From: Celeribacter sp. PS-C1
GTDB lineage: Bacteria > Pseudomonadota > Alphaproteobacteria > Rhodobacterales > Rhodobacteraceae
Length of the DNA: 64,000 nt
Direction of reading: 5' to 3'
Assembly: GCF_019429625.1 (NCBI RefSeq)
Contig: NZ_JAHXRW010000004.1
Span: 248,001 to 312,000 of the forward strand
Position 1 is the first letter of the stretch, and the number at the start of each line of letters is the position of its first letter. Positions 47,076-57,324 of the stretch are shown piece after piece. Below the pieces are notes generated by a model. The model saw only the letters and a list, made by a program, of their open reading frames with translations, searched no databases and was not told the DNA's origin. The translations under genes were made by a program, and so were the position numbers.

Positions 47076-48476
47076 ATGACCCAGTTCGACAATTCCTATG
47101 CCCGCCTGCCGAAAGAGTTTCACACGAGGATCGCGCCGGAGCTTTCGCCCGCGCCCGAGGTGATGCTGTGGAATGCGCCTTTGGCGGAGGCTTTGGGCGT
47201 GTCCGATTGGGATGCGCCGATGCTTGCGGGCAATGTCATCCCCGAGGGCGCCGATCCGATTGCGCAGGTCTATGCCGGGCATCAGTTCGGCGGCTGGTCG
47301 CCGCAACTGGGCGATGGGCGGGCGGTGCTTTTGGGGGAAGTGCTCACAGAGGATGGCCGCTTTGACATCCACCTCAAAGGCGCGGGGCGCACGCCCTATT
47401 CGCGCAATGGCGATGGACGGGCGTGGATCGGGCCGGTGCTGCGTGAATATATCGTCAGTGAATTCATGCATGCGGCGGGTGTGCCGACGACACGGGCTTT
47501 AGCGGCTCTGCGCACTGGTGCAAGGGTGCAACGTGAGCGCGCCTACCCCGGCGGGCTTTTGGTGCGCATTGCGTCCAGCCACATCCGAGTTGGCACCTTT
47601 CAGTATTTCACCGCACGCGGCGACGAGGCCTCTGTCAAAATTTTGACCGACCATGTCCGCGCGCGGCATTACCCGCAGGCCAAAGATACGCTGGAGCTTT
47701 ACGCCGAAATCGTCAAAGCGCAGGCGCGATTGATCGCCAAATGGATGGGGCTTGGCTTTGTCCACGGTGTGATGAACACGGACAATATGGCAGTGTCGGG
47801 CGAGACGATTGACTACGGCCCGTGCGCCTTTATCGACGGCTATTCGCCTAAGGCGGTCTATAGCTCCATCGACCAGTTCGGGCGCTATGCCTATGAGCAA
47901 CAGCCCTCGATTGCGCATTGGAATTTGGCGCAATTGGGGTCGTGTTTCGTGCCGCAAATGGAGGAAGAGCTGGGCGGGCAGCACAAGGCGATTGATGCGC
48001 TGACCGAGGTGCTGAATGCTTTTCCGGAGGCCTATCAGGCGGAATGGCGCGCGGTGTTTGGCGCAAAACTTGGGATTGCCGATCCGAATGAGGCGGATTT
48101 GCCGCTCATTCAGGACCTCTTGGGCCTGATGGCCAAGGATGGCGCGGATTTCACGAATACGTTCAGAGGCTTGCTAGACGGCTCTGCGCGGGATTGGATG
48201 TTGGACCGGGAGGCGTTTGATGCCTGGACCCCGCGTTGGGAGGCACGGCGTTCTGAGGCTTGGCAAGAGATCATCGCCAAGGCAAGCCCCACCGTCATCC
48301 CGCGCAATCACCGGATCGAAGAGGCCATTCAAGCCGCTCTTGAGGGCGACGATCGCAAGGCGGAGCGTCTGGCGCGGGTGCTGAGCAATCCTTTCGATTT
48401 GGCGGAAGACGATCAGGATTTGACGCATCCGCCGACCGAAGATCAGATGGTGCACAAGACGTTCTGCGGAACTTGA
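47076..48476 (+). CDS. selO: SelO-type protein adenylyltransferase (YdiU)
   Basis: A 466-residue pseudokinase-fold AMPylase. YAGHQFGGWSPQLGDGRAVLLGE binds the flipped nucleotide. LKGAGRTPYSRNGDGRAW and FVHGVMNTDNMAVSGETIDYGPCAF are the conserved catalytic blocks. SelO AMPylates proteins, including redox proteins, in response to oxidative stress. The protein ends in FCGT, so cysteine occupies the place of the selenocysteine of eukaryotic SelO. Its stop is four bases from the end of the convergent gene. Confidence 0.94.
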   Translation: MTQFDNSYARLPKEFHTRIAPELSPAPEVMLWNAPLAEALGVSDWDAPMLAGNVIPEGADPIAQVYAGHQFGGWSPQLGDGRAVLLGEVLTEDGRFDIHLKGAGRTPYSRNGDGRAWIGPVLREYIVSEFMHAAGVPTTRALAALRTGARVQRERAYPGGLLVRIASSHIRVGTFQYFTARGDEASVKILTDHVRARHYPQAKDTLELYAEIVKAQARLIAKWMGLGFVHGVMNTDNMAVSGETIDYGPCAFIDGYSPKAVYSSIDQFGRYAYEQQPSIAHWNLAQLGSCFVPQMEEELGGQHKAIDALTEVLNAFPEAYQAEWRAVFGAKLGIADPNEADLPLIQDLLGLMAKDGADFTNTFRGLLDGSARDWMLDREAFDAWTPRWEARRSEAWQEIIAKASPTVIPRNHRIEEAIQAALEGDDRKAERLARVLSNPFDLAEDDQDLTHPPTEDQMVHKTFCGT

Positions 48477-48480
48477 TCTC

Positions 48481-49170
48481 TCACTTCGAGCGATATTTCC
48501 CGAACAACCGCTTGTTGCGGGTGATGAAATCCCGGATCAGGCTGGCGAAAGGCGTGTCGCGGTCGAAAGCCACATAGATCGCGCCTGACACAGCCCCCAC
48601 AAGGCCGCCGCCTGCATCGACGATCAGGTCCCACATCGTGTCCTGAAGGCCGGATTTCTGCATATTCGTGCCAAACGCCTGATCCATCGTATACTCGAAA
48701 ATCTCCCAGATCGCGCCGATGGACATGGCGAAACAAAAGGCGAAGAGCCCCATCGCCCATGGGGGAGCGGCGTAGCGGTCGCCTTGGAACAGCATAAAAA
48801 TCGCAATGAACCCCACAAGGCCAAAGCCCAGCGCCGAGCCGCCATGCAGCACGATGTCCCACCACCAGTAGCGATTGTAGAAATCGCCCACCTCGCCCAA
48901 AAACAGCGTCGCGAAGATGAAAAGCACGATCCCCGCCATGAAAGAGCGAGGGATGTAGATGTGAAAGCGGCGCGCGAAGATCATCGGCATGAGCGTCAGC
49001 CCGAATGTGCCCAGCGCGATGAAAGACGAGGTGTAGCGCGCTGCCACGAGACCCGCGACGAATTCCGCCAAAAGCGCAACCCAAACGAGGCGCATCACCA
49101 AAGGCTGGCTGCGGGCCTTGGCCATCAGATCTTGCAAGCGCTCTTTGAGGGGCCTCTTTTGGTGCGTCAC
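48481..49170 (-). CDS. YjdF/DUF2238-like membrane protein
   Basis: A 229-residue inner-membrane protein with six to seven helices. WWDIVLHGGSALGFGLVGF, AIWEIFEYTMDQAFG and DTMWDLIVDAGGGLVGA are polar motifs inside helices, similar in layout to YjdF-type DUF2238 proteins. Function unknown. It is divergent from the phosphatase-fold gene with only 37 bases between the starts. A second protein with the same motif layout is encoded at 57325-57924. Confidence 0.7.
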   Translation of the reverse strand: MTHQKRPLKERLQDLMAKARSQPLVMRLVWVALLAEFVAGLVAARYTSSFIALGTFGLTLMPMIFARRFHIYIPRSFMAGIVLFIFATLFLGEVGDFYNRYWWWDIVLHGGSALGFGLVGFIAIFMLFQGDRYAAPPWAMGLFAFCFAMSIGAIWEIFEYTMDQAFGTNMQKSGLQDTMWDLIVDAGGGLVGAVSGAIYVAFDRDTPFASLIRDFITRNKRLFGKYRSK

Positions 49171-49207
49171 GGGTGAAATCCTTGTCCTGAATGCCTATGT
49201 TAACCAG

Positions 49208-49915
49208 ATGATACCGAAAGTGGAAACCGGCGCCCTGCGCCTCGCCTCTTATAATCTGCGCAAATGCAAAGGCACGGATGGCAAACGCGCGCCCGGACGG
49301 GTGTTGGACGTGATCAACAGCCTTGAGGCCGATGTGATCGCGCTGCAAGAAGCCGATCTGCGCCTGGGGCCGCGCCCGGCCGCGTTACCCTCTCGGATGA
49401 TCGACACGCACACGGATTTCAGGCCTCTGCCCGTCAACACCTCGCCTGTCTCCGTCGGCTGGCATGGCAACGCGATCCTTGTGCGCAAAGGGGCCTTGGT
49501 CGAGGCGGTGCATCGTTTTGATCTGCCGGGGCTGGAGCCGCGCGGGTCTGTGGCGGTCGACCTGCCCAATCTGCGGGTCGTGGGCGTGCATCTGGGCCTG
49601 TTGCGCAGCTCCCGCCAGAAACAGCTTCACGCCATTCGCGCGCATCTGGCCAAGCTCGACGACCGTCCAACCGTCATCTTGGGCGATTTCAACGAGTGGT
49701 CCCGCACGCAGGGCCTCGATCCGCTGCGCGACGCCTTCGACATCCATGCGCCCGGACGGTCGTTTCATGCCTCGCGCCCGATGGCGGCCCTTGACCGCAT
49801 CGCCTTTATGCACACGCTCGAGATGCGGGATGCGGGCGTGGCGGAGACCGTGTTGTCGCGCCAAGCCTCCGATCACTTACCGATATGGGCCGATTTGCGC
49901 CTAAAAAGCCCCTGA
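49208..49915 (+). CDS. endonuclease/exonuclease/phosphatase-fold protein
   Basis: A 235-residue DNase I-like metal-dependent hydrolase. RLASYNLRKCKG at the start supplies the first Mg2+ ligand, VIALQEADL the second, VILGDFNEWS the third, and ASDHLPIWADL the catalytic Asp-His pair. Substrates in this fold include nucleic acids and phosphoesters of lipids or inositols; none can be assigned. I chose the ATG at 49208 because the start of the domain lies directly after it, though its ribosome-binding site is weak. Confidence 0.85.
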   Translation: MIPKVETGALRLASYNLRKCKGTDGKRAPGRVLDVINSLEADVIALQEADLRLGPRPAALPSRMIDTHTDFRPLPVNTSPVSVGWHGNAILVRKGALVEAVHRFDLPGLEPRGSVAVDLPNLRVVGVHLGLLRSSRQKQLHAIRAHLAKLDDRPTVILGDFNEWSRTQGLDPLRDAFDIHAPGRSFHASRPMAALDRIAFMHTLEMRDAGVAETVLSRQASDHLPIWADLRLKSP

Positions 49916-50003
49916 CAAGCGCCTGATCTGACGGGAAACTTTCCACGTTCCCCTACCGTGCCTGCGAAAGCGGTATGCGATAATCTGTGGTGTGCTTTGC
50001 CAG

Positions 50004-50034
50004 AAATCGTCTTAAACCAGAGGCAAGACGATTT
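50004..50034 (+). promoter_or_regulatory. inverted repeat in the antiporter leader
   Basis: AAATCGTCTT (50004-50013) is perfectly complementary to AAGACGATTT (50025-50034), with an 11-base loop. It ends 26 bases before the antiporter ATG. A T-run overlaps the 3' arm, so it can be read as an attenuator-like hairpin or an operator; as a terminator of the upstream gene it would lie 88 bases past the stop. Confidence 0.55.
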
Positions 50035-50060
50035 TAAGGTTCCCCTTCAAGGTTTCCCCC

Positions 50061-51326
50061 ATGACACTTCTGCAAATCACCTCGCTTCTGATCGTGCTCG
50101 CCGGCGCTTTTGGAGCGATCAACTACCTGTTTTTGAAACTGCCCTCCTCCATCGGCATTCTCGTCGTGGCCCTGATCGCCTCTCTCGCAGTGATCGGCCT
50201 CGACGTGATTTACCCCGCCTCTCAGGTCGAAGAGACCATCCGCGCCGAGGTCATGGCGATTGATTTCTCCGACGCGCTTTTGGAGGGGATGTTGGGACTG
50301 TTGCTCTTTGCAGGCGCGCTTCATGTGAAGGTCTCCGATCTCAGGGCGCAGTGGAAGCCGGTGTTTCTCATGGCGACCTTGGGCGTGGCGCTGTCCACGG
50401 CCGTCGTCGGCGCGGGCTTTAGCTGGCTGACCGGCATGCCTTTGTTGATTGCGCTGACCTTTGGAGCGCTCATTTCTCCGACAGATCCGGTGGCGGTGCT
50501 GGGGGTGTTGCGTCAGGCGTCCCTGCCCAAGAACCTCGAAACCAAGATCGCGGGCGAGAGCCTATTCAACGATGGCGTGGGCTATGTGGTCTATCTGGTG
50601 CTCGTCGGGCTGGCCTTTGCCGGCACAGGCCACGGGGAAAGCCACGGGCCCGAGAATGCCGTCGAAGGCGCGCTCTGGCTCTTTGCCCAAGAAGCCATCG
50701 GTGGTGCGCTCTTGGGCCTTGTACTGGGCTGGCTGACCTTTCGTGTGATGCGGTTGATTGATGACTACGCTTTGGAGGTGCTGATCACCTTGGGGCTTGC
50801 GTTTGGCGGCTATGAATTGGCAGTCGCGCTGCATGTCTCAGCACCGATCATGGCAGTCTGTGCCGGTCTTTTGATCGGGGATGTGGGCGCAAAATACGGC
50901 ATGTCCGAAGAGACCCGCCGCTATGTCGATGCCTTCTGGAAGATGATCGACGAAATCCTGAACGCCATCCTCTTCCTGATGATCGGCTTTGAAGTCTTTG
51001 CCGTCGCGTTCGACACCACCTCCGTCATCGGCGGGCTCATGGCCATCGTGCTGGCACTCCTAGCGCGGCTCACGGCGGTGGCGATCCCGGTTCTGATGCT
51101 CAAACCCTTCTCGAATTTTTCGAAGGGCACCATTCCGATCATGACCTGGGGCGGGCTCAAAGGCGGGATTTCCGTCGCCCTCGCCCTGTCTTTGCCGGAC
51201 AGCGAATGGAAGCCGCTGATCCTGACGGCGACCTATATCGTCGTGGTGTTTTCGATCATCGTCCAGGGCCTCACCGTCGCTGCCGTCGCCAAACGTGTCG
51301 GCCCTGAACCGGAGTTGGATGTATGA
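50061..51326 (+). CDS. CPA1-family Na+(K+)/H+ antiporter
   Basis: A 421-residue inner-membrane protein with about 12 helices. ALISPTDPVAVLGVLRQ and GESLFNDGVGYVVYL carry the conserved Asp pair region of NhaP-type exchangers. GGLKGGISVALALSLP near the end is the conserved arginine-helix region of CPA1. It expels sodium or potassium for protons. A sodium role would complement a Na+-coupled N-ATPase in the same genome (inference). The phzF start overlaps its stop by four bases. Confidence 0.92.
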   Translation: MTLLQITSLLIVLAGAFGAINYLFLKLPSSIGILVVALIASLAVIGLDVIYPASQVEETIRAEVMAIDFSDALLEGMLGLLLFAGALHVKVSDLRAQWKPVFLMATLGVALSTAVVGAGFSWLTGMPLLIALTFGALISPTDPVAVLGVLRQASLPKNLETKIAGESLFNDGVGYVVYLVLVGLAFAGTGHGESHGPENAVEGALWLFAQEAIGGALLGLVLGWLTFRVMRLIDDYALEVLITLGLAFGGYELAVALHVSAPIMAVCAGLLIGDVGAKYGMSEETRRYVDAFWKMIDEILNAILFLMIGFEVFAVAFDTTSVIGGLMAIVLALLARLTAVAIPVLMLKPFSNFSKGTIPIMTWGGLKGGISVALALSLPDSEWKPLILTATYIVVVFSIIVQGLTVAAVAKRVGPEPELDV

Positions 51327-52156
51327 CCCGCTACCTGACCTATGACGTCTTCACCGACCGCGCCTTCGGCGGCAATCCTCTGGCCGTGGTGCCCGACGCG
51401 GGTGCCCTGCCCGAAGAGCAGCTGCAAAAGATCGCGCGCGAGTTCAACTACTCTGAGACCGTGTTTCTCTTCCCGCCCGAGAACGCCGGGAACACCGCGC
51501 GGCTCAGGATTTTCACGCCGACGATGGAGATGCCCTTTGCCGGTCACCCGACCATCGGCGCGGCTGTGGCGCTCTCGGAACTTGGTCACGGGCCGGAGTT
51601 GCGGCTTGAATTGAAGGTCGGATTGATCACGGCGAAGGTGGCGGACGGCAAAGCGGAATTCACTGCCACCCAGCCACTGAAAACCTTTGCTCATCCCGAC
51701 CCCGCTCTGGTCGCCAAAGCGCTGGGACTGGCAGAGAGCGATCTTAAATCCGCGCCGGTGATGGCGGGGATTGGGCTGCCCACGACATTCACAGAGCTAA
51801 CCTCCCGCGCAGCTTTGGCGCGCATCACCTGCGATATTGCCACCTTTCGCGAAGGCCACGCCCGTTACCAGACGGAACATGATTTTGCTCAAGCGGCTTA
51901 TTGGCGCGATGGTGATACGGTTCACATGCGCATGTTTGCACCTCTGGACAACATCCCCGAGGACCCCGCGACGGGCTCCGCTGCAGCCGCGCTTGGGCGT
52001 CTGTTCCAAGAGCGTGTCGGCAATGATGTCACGATGACAATCCATCAGGGCGACGATATGGGCCGCCCCTCGCGCATTTCGGTGCATGCGACACCCGACG
52101 GTGTCACCATCGGCGGTCAGGCGATCCGCATGATGGAGGGCACCCTAGTCTTTTAA
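51323..52156 (+). CDS. PhzF-family epimerase/isomerase
   Basis: A 277-residue protein with the two-lobed PhzF/diaminopimelate-epimerase-like fold. VFTDRAFGGNPLAVVPDA and FNYSETVFLFPP contain the catalytic glutamate E46 region. FAGHPTIGAAVAL and DPATGSAAAALG are the paired glycine-rich loops of the family. The substrates of non-phenazine members are unknown. It is coupled to the antiporter gene by an ATGA overlap and ends in a strong terminator. Confidence 0.93.
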   Translation: MTRYLTYDVFTDRAFGGNPLAVVPDAGALPEEQLQKIAREFNYSETVFLFPPENAGNTARLRIFTPTMEMPFAGHPTIGAAVALSELGHGPELRLELKVGLITAKVADGKAEFTATQPLKTFAHPDPALVAKALGLAESDLKSAPVMAGIGLPTTFTELTSRAALARITCDIATFREGHARYQTEHDFAQAAYWRDGDTVHMRMFAPLDNIPEDPATGSAAAALGRLFQERVGNDVTMTIHQGDDMGRPSRISVHATPDGVTIGGQAIRMMEGTLVF

Positions 52157-52202
52157 GGCTCAGCCCGATTGAGGGCCGCAACAATTGCGAGCAATTCGCA
52201 AA

Positions 52203-52233
52203 AGCGGGCTGGACCAATCCGGCCCGTTTTTTT
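52203..52233 (+). terminator. terminator of the antiporter-phzF operon
   Basis: CGGGCTGGA-CCAA-TCCGGCCCG forms a nine-pair stem followed by seven T. Confidence 0.9.
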
Positions 52234-52266
52234 ACTTTTAGGTCGAACACCTGAGCCGGAGTCCCC

Positions 52267-52677
52267 ATGACCGACACGATCCTGACGCGTTGCGAGGCCA
52301 AAGGCCTGCGCCTGACAGAGCAACGCCGCGTCATCGCCTCTGTGCTCGAAGAGGCGGCGGATCACCCGGATGTCGAGGAGCTTTACGCCCGCGCCTCCGA
52401 AAAGGATCCGAAAATCTCGCTCGCCACAGTTTACCGCACGGTGAAGCTGTTCGAAGAGCGCGGCATTTTGGACAAGCTCGAATTCGGCGACGGACGCGCC
52501 CGCTATGAGGCGGCGGACCGGGCGCATCACGACCACCTGATCGATATGGAAACCGGGCAGGTCATCGAATTTGTCGACCCCGAAATCGAAGCGCTTCAGG
52601 AAAAGATCGCGGAGCGTCTTGGGTTCGATCTCAAAGGCCATCGCCTCGAACTTTTCGGCGTGCGCAAAAAGGGCTGA
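52267..52677 (+). CDS. Fur-family metal-responsive repressor (Fur/Mur-like)
   Basis: A 136-residue repressor. The N-terminal winged helix contains RLTEQRRVIASVLEEAADH and SLATVYRTVKLFEERGI. HHDHLIDMETGQVIEFVDPEIEAL is the metal-binding dimerisation part. The CxxC structural zinc pair present in E. coli Fur is absent; DMETG stands at the first cysteine position. Alphaproteobacterial homologues often sense manganese (Mur) rather than iron, and the heme-binding features of Irr are not seen. Which metal it senses remains open. Confidence 0.88.
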   Translation: MTDTILTRCEAKGLRLTEQRRVIASVLEEAADHPDVEELYARASEKDPKISLATVYRTVKLFEERGILDKLEFGDGRARYEAADRAHHDHLIDMETGQVIEFVDPEIEALQEKIAERLGFDLKGHRLELFGVRKKG

Positions 52678-52789
52678 CAAGAAAGGCTGAGTGGTTTCGC
52701 CCTCCCCCGTCTGCGGCTTTGGACGCCTCACAGAGCTTGCCGCTTGGGTGTCCTCCCCGCTAGGTCTGGGAAAACACTCAGGACCCACC

Positions 52790-53698
52790 ATGCACAACCT
52801 CCGCGCCATTCTTATGATCATCGGCTCCATGGCCTTTTTCACCGTGGAGGACATGTTCATCAAACAGCTGTCCAAGACTTTGCCGGTGGGACAGGTGCTG
52901 TTGTGCGTCGCCTTCGGGGGCGCGAGCGCCTTTTTGATCTGGGCTTTGGTGCGTCGTGACCCGATCTTGGCGGCGCGCAACTGGCGTCCGGTGATCTTGC
53001 TGCGCGCTGCGACCGAAGCCGTGGCCTCCGTCTCCTTCGTCACCGCGCTGTCGCGGGTCGATATTTCCACGGTCGGCGCCGTGTTCCAATCCATGCCGCT
53101 GGTGGTCACGCTGGGCGCCGCGCTGTTTCTGGACGAGCGCGTCGGCTGGCGACGGTGGAGCGCGATTGGCGTGGGGTTTGCCGGCGTGTTGATGATCATC
53201 CGCCCGGGGCTGACGGCCTTTGAACCGCAGGTGCTTTGGGTGCTGATCACGGTCGCTGCCGTGGCCACGCGCGATCTAATGACACGAGTTATGGACGTGG
53301 CGGTGCCCTCCTCGGTGGTGTCGTTTCAGGCTTTCCTCGCCGTGATCCCGGCCGCAATGTTCAATCTCTGGATCTCCGGCGACAGCGCCGCCGCCTTTAC
53401 CCCATCTTTAACCGCCATGACCCTCATGGCGATTTCCGCGGGCGTGCTGGGTTATGCGCTGATCGTTGCGGGCATGCGCATTGGCGATGCCTCCGCCGTC
53501 ACACCGTTTCGCTATGCACGGCTCGTCTTCACGATGATTGGCGGCATTCTGGTCTTTGGCGAACGGCCCGACCTGATGACCTATCTCGGCTCTGCGCTGA
53601 TCATCGCCTCCGGGCTCTACAGCTTCTTGCGCGAACGCAAACTCGCGCGGCTCGACCGCGAGACGCTGATCGCCGATCTCGAAGCGCCCCGGATTTGA
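52790..53698 (+). CDS. DMT-superfamily (EamA) transporter
   Basis: A 302-residue inner-membrane protein with about ten helices in two EamA repeats. SFVTALSRVDISTVGAVFQ and ALFLDERVGWRRW end the first repeat, and TPFRYARLVFTMIGGILVFGERPD closes the second. The substrate is unknown; members export or import small metabolites. I chose the ATG at 52790; the open frame extends upstream to 52691 without a ribosome-binding site. Confidence 0.92.
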   Translation: MHNLRAILMIIGSMAFFTVEDMFIKQLSKTLPVGQVLLCVAFGGASAFLIWALVRRDPILAARNWRPVILLRAATEAVASVSFVTALSRVDISTVGAVFQSMPLVVTLGAALFLDERVGWRRWSAIGVGFAGVLMIIRPGLTAFEPQVLWVLITVAAVATRDLMTRVMDVAVPSSVVSFQAFLAVIPAAMFNLWISGDSAAAFTPSLTAMTLMAISAGVLGYALIVAGMRIGDASAVTPFRYARLVFTMIGGILVFGERPDLMTYLGSALIIASGLYSFLRERKLARLDRETLIADLEAPRI

Positions 53699-53815
53699 TC
53701 CCTGTTTTAGCGCCATTTTAGAATGCGCCGTTTTCAAAGAGTTGGCCGATGTTAGCGCATGGGTTGTTGACCTATACGCCCCGGCTGGTATCAAGCAGGC
53801 GACTGGCCCGCTTAA

Positions 53816-55117
<1,302 letters not shown>

Positions 55118-55141
55118 TCTTCAACGCTTTACGAATTAGAG

Positions 55142-55169
55142 AAGCCCCGCCAGATTGGTGGGGCTTTTT
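55142..55169 (+). terminator. terminator of eno
   Basis: AAGCCCCGCCA-GAT-TGGTGGGGCTT forms an eleven-pair stem (one G-T) followed by a T-rich tail. Confidence 0.9.
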
Positions 55170-55186
55170 GTTTTAGGGAGAATTAT

Positions 55187-55945
55187 ATGCGGCTTTGTTA
55201 CTATACACCTTCGAAGCATTTGATTTCGACGCTTCAAAACAAGCATTTAAAGGTCTCTCGCTTCAACAAATGCAATGACATTTTCGAACTCGGAAACTTT
55301 CGTATTCCTTACGATACTGACTTGACGAAGCGCCAAGAAGCTCGCCGCCCAATTCGAGATTGGAGCAACCGAATGGACGCACAATACGGCCTTATATGTT
55401 TCTCAGATAACCATTACTCCCCTCTTATGTGGGCACATTATGCGGATCGAAACCGCGGAGCATGTTTAGTATTTGATTACCATCCCGAGAAATCGAGAGG
55501 AAAACTAGTTAGAGTCGAATACAAGGCGAGCCGCGAAGAAATCTTACCCGACGAGACCGTCGGTCTGCCTGAAACCAATATTTTTGGGCTAAGCGATGCA
55601 GAGCTTCAAAGATGCTTTGCAACCAAGCAAAGCCAATGGTCCTATGAAAAGGAGCATCGGCTAATCGTTAACCTCGAAGAGATGAAAACTGAGAGGGATA
55701 ACCATTTCTTTGATTGGGGAAATTCTCTAAAATTAAAAGAAGTTTATGTAGGTTCTAATCCAAATATTTGCACGAAAGCTCTAGAGACATCTGTAGACGG
55801 ACGCGTGATCCTAAAACAGAAAAGAGCGGGTTTCGGAGAATATCAAGTCGTTACCCAACAAGATAAAAAACTATGGAAAGCGGCAAAATGCTCCTCTAAA
55901 AGTTGCTGTTTGTCGAAGAAAAGTAACGATGAGGGCTGCGCCTAA
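55187..55945 (+). CDS. DUF2971 family protein, probably acquired
   Basis: A 252-residue cytoplasmic protein. SDNHYSPLMWAHYADRNRGACLVFDY is the DUF2971 signature, and WSYEKEHRLIV is the second conserved block. Function unknown; members often sit in accessory regions. Codon use is visibly AT-richer than the neighbours, with many AAA, ATT and TTT codons, which suggests recent transfer. The C-terminal tail is Cys/Lys/Ser-rich (CSSKSCCLSKKS). It starts 18 bases after the eno terminator, and its own promoter is not obvious. Confidence 0.8.
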   Translation: MRLCYYTPSKHLISTLQNKHLKVSRFNKCNDIFELGNFRIPYDTDLTKRQEARRPIRDWSNRMDAQYGLICFSDNHYSPLMWAHYADRNRGACLVFDYHPEKSRGKLVRVEYKASREEILPDETVGLPETNIFGLSDAELQRCFATKQSQWSYEKEHRLIVNLEEMKTERDNHFFDWGNSLKLKEVYVGSNPNICTKALETSVDGRVILKQKRAGFGEYQVVTQQDKKLWKAAKCSSKSCCLSKKSNDEGCA

Positions 55946-55975
55946 ACGGGCCTCAACATTGCCACCCTCCCCCCA

Positions 55976-56515
55976 TTACTGCCCCATCATCCTTTCATGC
56001 ACGGCCATCATTCCCCGTTCCGCCATATCCGACACTTCGCCCGCATGAACATGAAGTGCGGCGACAATCTCCGGATCGTCTGAGGTTTGCACCACCACAA
56101 TCCCCTCCTCCGTCACCTCAATCTCCGTCTCAATCGCGCCGGTACGGGCAAAAAAGATGTTGAGCGTGGGGGATTGAACGAAGACCTGCGGGTCACGTCC
56201 CTCTTCCACCCGTGCGGTCATGCCGACGACGTGGCTCACGAGTGCGGCCATCACCTCAGGGTCAGTTGAACCGGTTACGGTCCGGATGCCGTTGGGGAGG
56301 TTTTCAACCTCACGGGTCAAAGTGGTGAAGCCCTTGAACATCACCTCCATCTCGCGGCTTTCCTGCACCGTTGCGTCCCGACCGCGCAGGCCCGGCATAT
56401 TGATCTCGTCATGCCCCGTCGCGCCATGCATATGCGGGTCCGATTGCGCCATGATCATCTGAGGAAGGAGGCCAAAGGCCACAGAAAAAACCATAGAGAG
56501 GGCGGGTCTGCGCAT
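55976..56515 (-). CDS. exported protein with internal repeat, unknown function
   Basis: A 179-residue protein with a signal peptide (LSMVFSVAFGLLPQMIMAQ). The mature part contains HMHGATGHDE near the N-terminus, then two similar segments: GSTDPEVMAALVSHVVGMTARVE and SDDPEIVAALHVHAGEVSDMAE. This suggests an internal duplication with conserved histidines, possibly metal-binding. I do not recognise a named family. It is convergent with the DUF2971 gene. Confidence 0.75.
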   Translation of the reverse strand: MRRPALSMVFSVAFGLLPQMIMAQSDPHMHGATGHDEINMPGLRGRDATVQESREMEVMFKGFTTLTREVENLPNGIRTVTGSTDPEVMAALVSHVVGMTARVEEGRDPQVFVQSPTLNIFFARTGAIETEIEVTEEGIVVVQTSDDPEIVAALHVHAGEVSDMAERGMMAVHERMMGQ

Positions 56516-56628
56516 GGGACGGTCCTAGGTCTTGTGGGTGTTTAAAATCTTGTAGCACAGGAAAGTTCACCAGCGCATCACGATCTGAACAGCTTGTAAA
56601 TCCTGCGCGTCTGCGTCACCTTCCCGCC

Positions 56629-57255
56629 ATGACCACAGCTTCCCTTTCCAGCCCGCTTCCCTGCCCACTTGAGGATGGCATCCACGAGTTGCCCTCCGGC
56701 AAGCTCGCCGCGATTGTCACCTATCTCGAAATGTTCGCCCGACCGGAACCGCGACCCGCGCCGGAGCAGCCGGGATTGGAACTGGTGCGTCATGAGGCGC
56801 CCGATCACGAATGGTATCGTGCGCTCTACCGTCGTGTGGGCGAGGATTGGCTTTGGTTTTCGCGGATGTATATGGCGGATGAGGCGCTTGCCGCGATCCT
56901 GACGCACCCGGATGTCGAGGTCTATTCCGTGCGGAAAGACGGCACGGACCTTGGGCTTCTCGAGTTGGATTTCCGTGATCCGGACAACACCGAACTGGCT
57001 TTTTTCGGTTTGGACGACAGCCTGATCGGGGGCGGCACCGGGCGGTGGTTGATGGAGCACGCGCTGGACAAGGCTTTTTCTCGCCCGATCAAACGGTTTT
57101 TTGTCCACACCTGCACCCTCGACAGCCCGCAGGCCGTGGGGTTCTACATCCGGTCGGGCTTTACCCCCTATGGCCGCGCCATCGAGGTGATGGATGATCC
57201 ACGCATGAACGGCCCGCTTGCAGAAACCGCTGCGCCACAGATCCCGAGGATTTGA
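56629..57255 (+). CDS. GNAT-family N-acetyltransferase
   Basis: A 208-residue acetyltransferase. GLLELDFRDPDNTELAFFGL is the central beta strand pair, and LIGGGTGRWLMEHAL holds the acetyl-CoA pyrophosphate-binding loop (GGGTGRW). TCTLDSPQAVGFYIRSGF is the C-terminal motif B region. The acceptor is unknown. It lies 69 bases before the YjdF-like gene on the same strand, which may be cotranscribed. Confidence 0.9.
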   Translation: MTTASLSSPLPCPLEDGIHELPSGKLAAIVTYLEMFARPEPRPAPEQPGLELVRHEAPDHEWYRALYRRVGEDWLWFSRMYMADEALAAILTHPDVEVYSVRKDGTDLGLLELDFRDPDNTELAFFGLDDSLIGGGTGRWLMEHALDKAFSRPIKRFFVHTCTLDSPQAVGFYIRSGFTPYGRAIEVMDDPRMNGPLAETAAPQIPRI

Positions 57256-57324
57256 GCCAAATCGAATTCCCTCTTTCTTTTCCGTTTTCTCCAAAGGATG
57301 ATCGGTCAAAGAGGAGGAATTGCT

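Noticed and set aside
48459-48476. Possible selenocysteine at the SelO C-terminus
   Set aside because: The codon is TGC (Cys) followed by Gly, Thr and a TGA stop; no recoding is needed.
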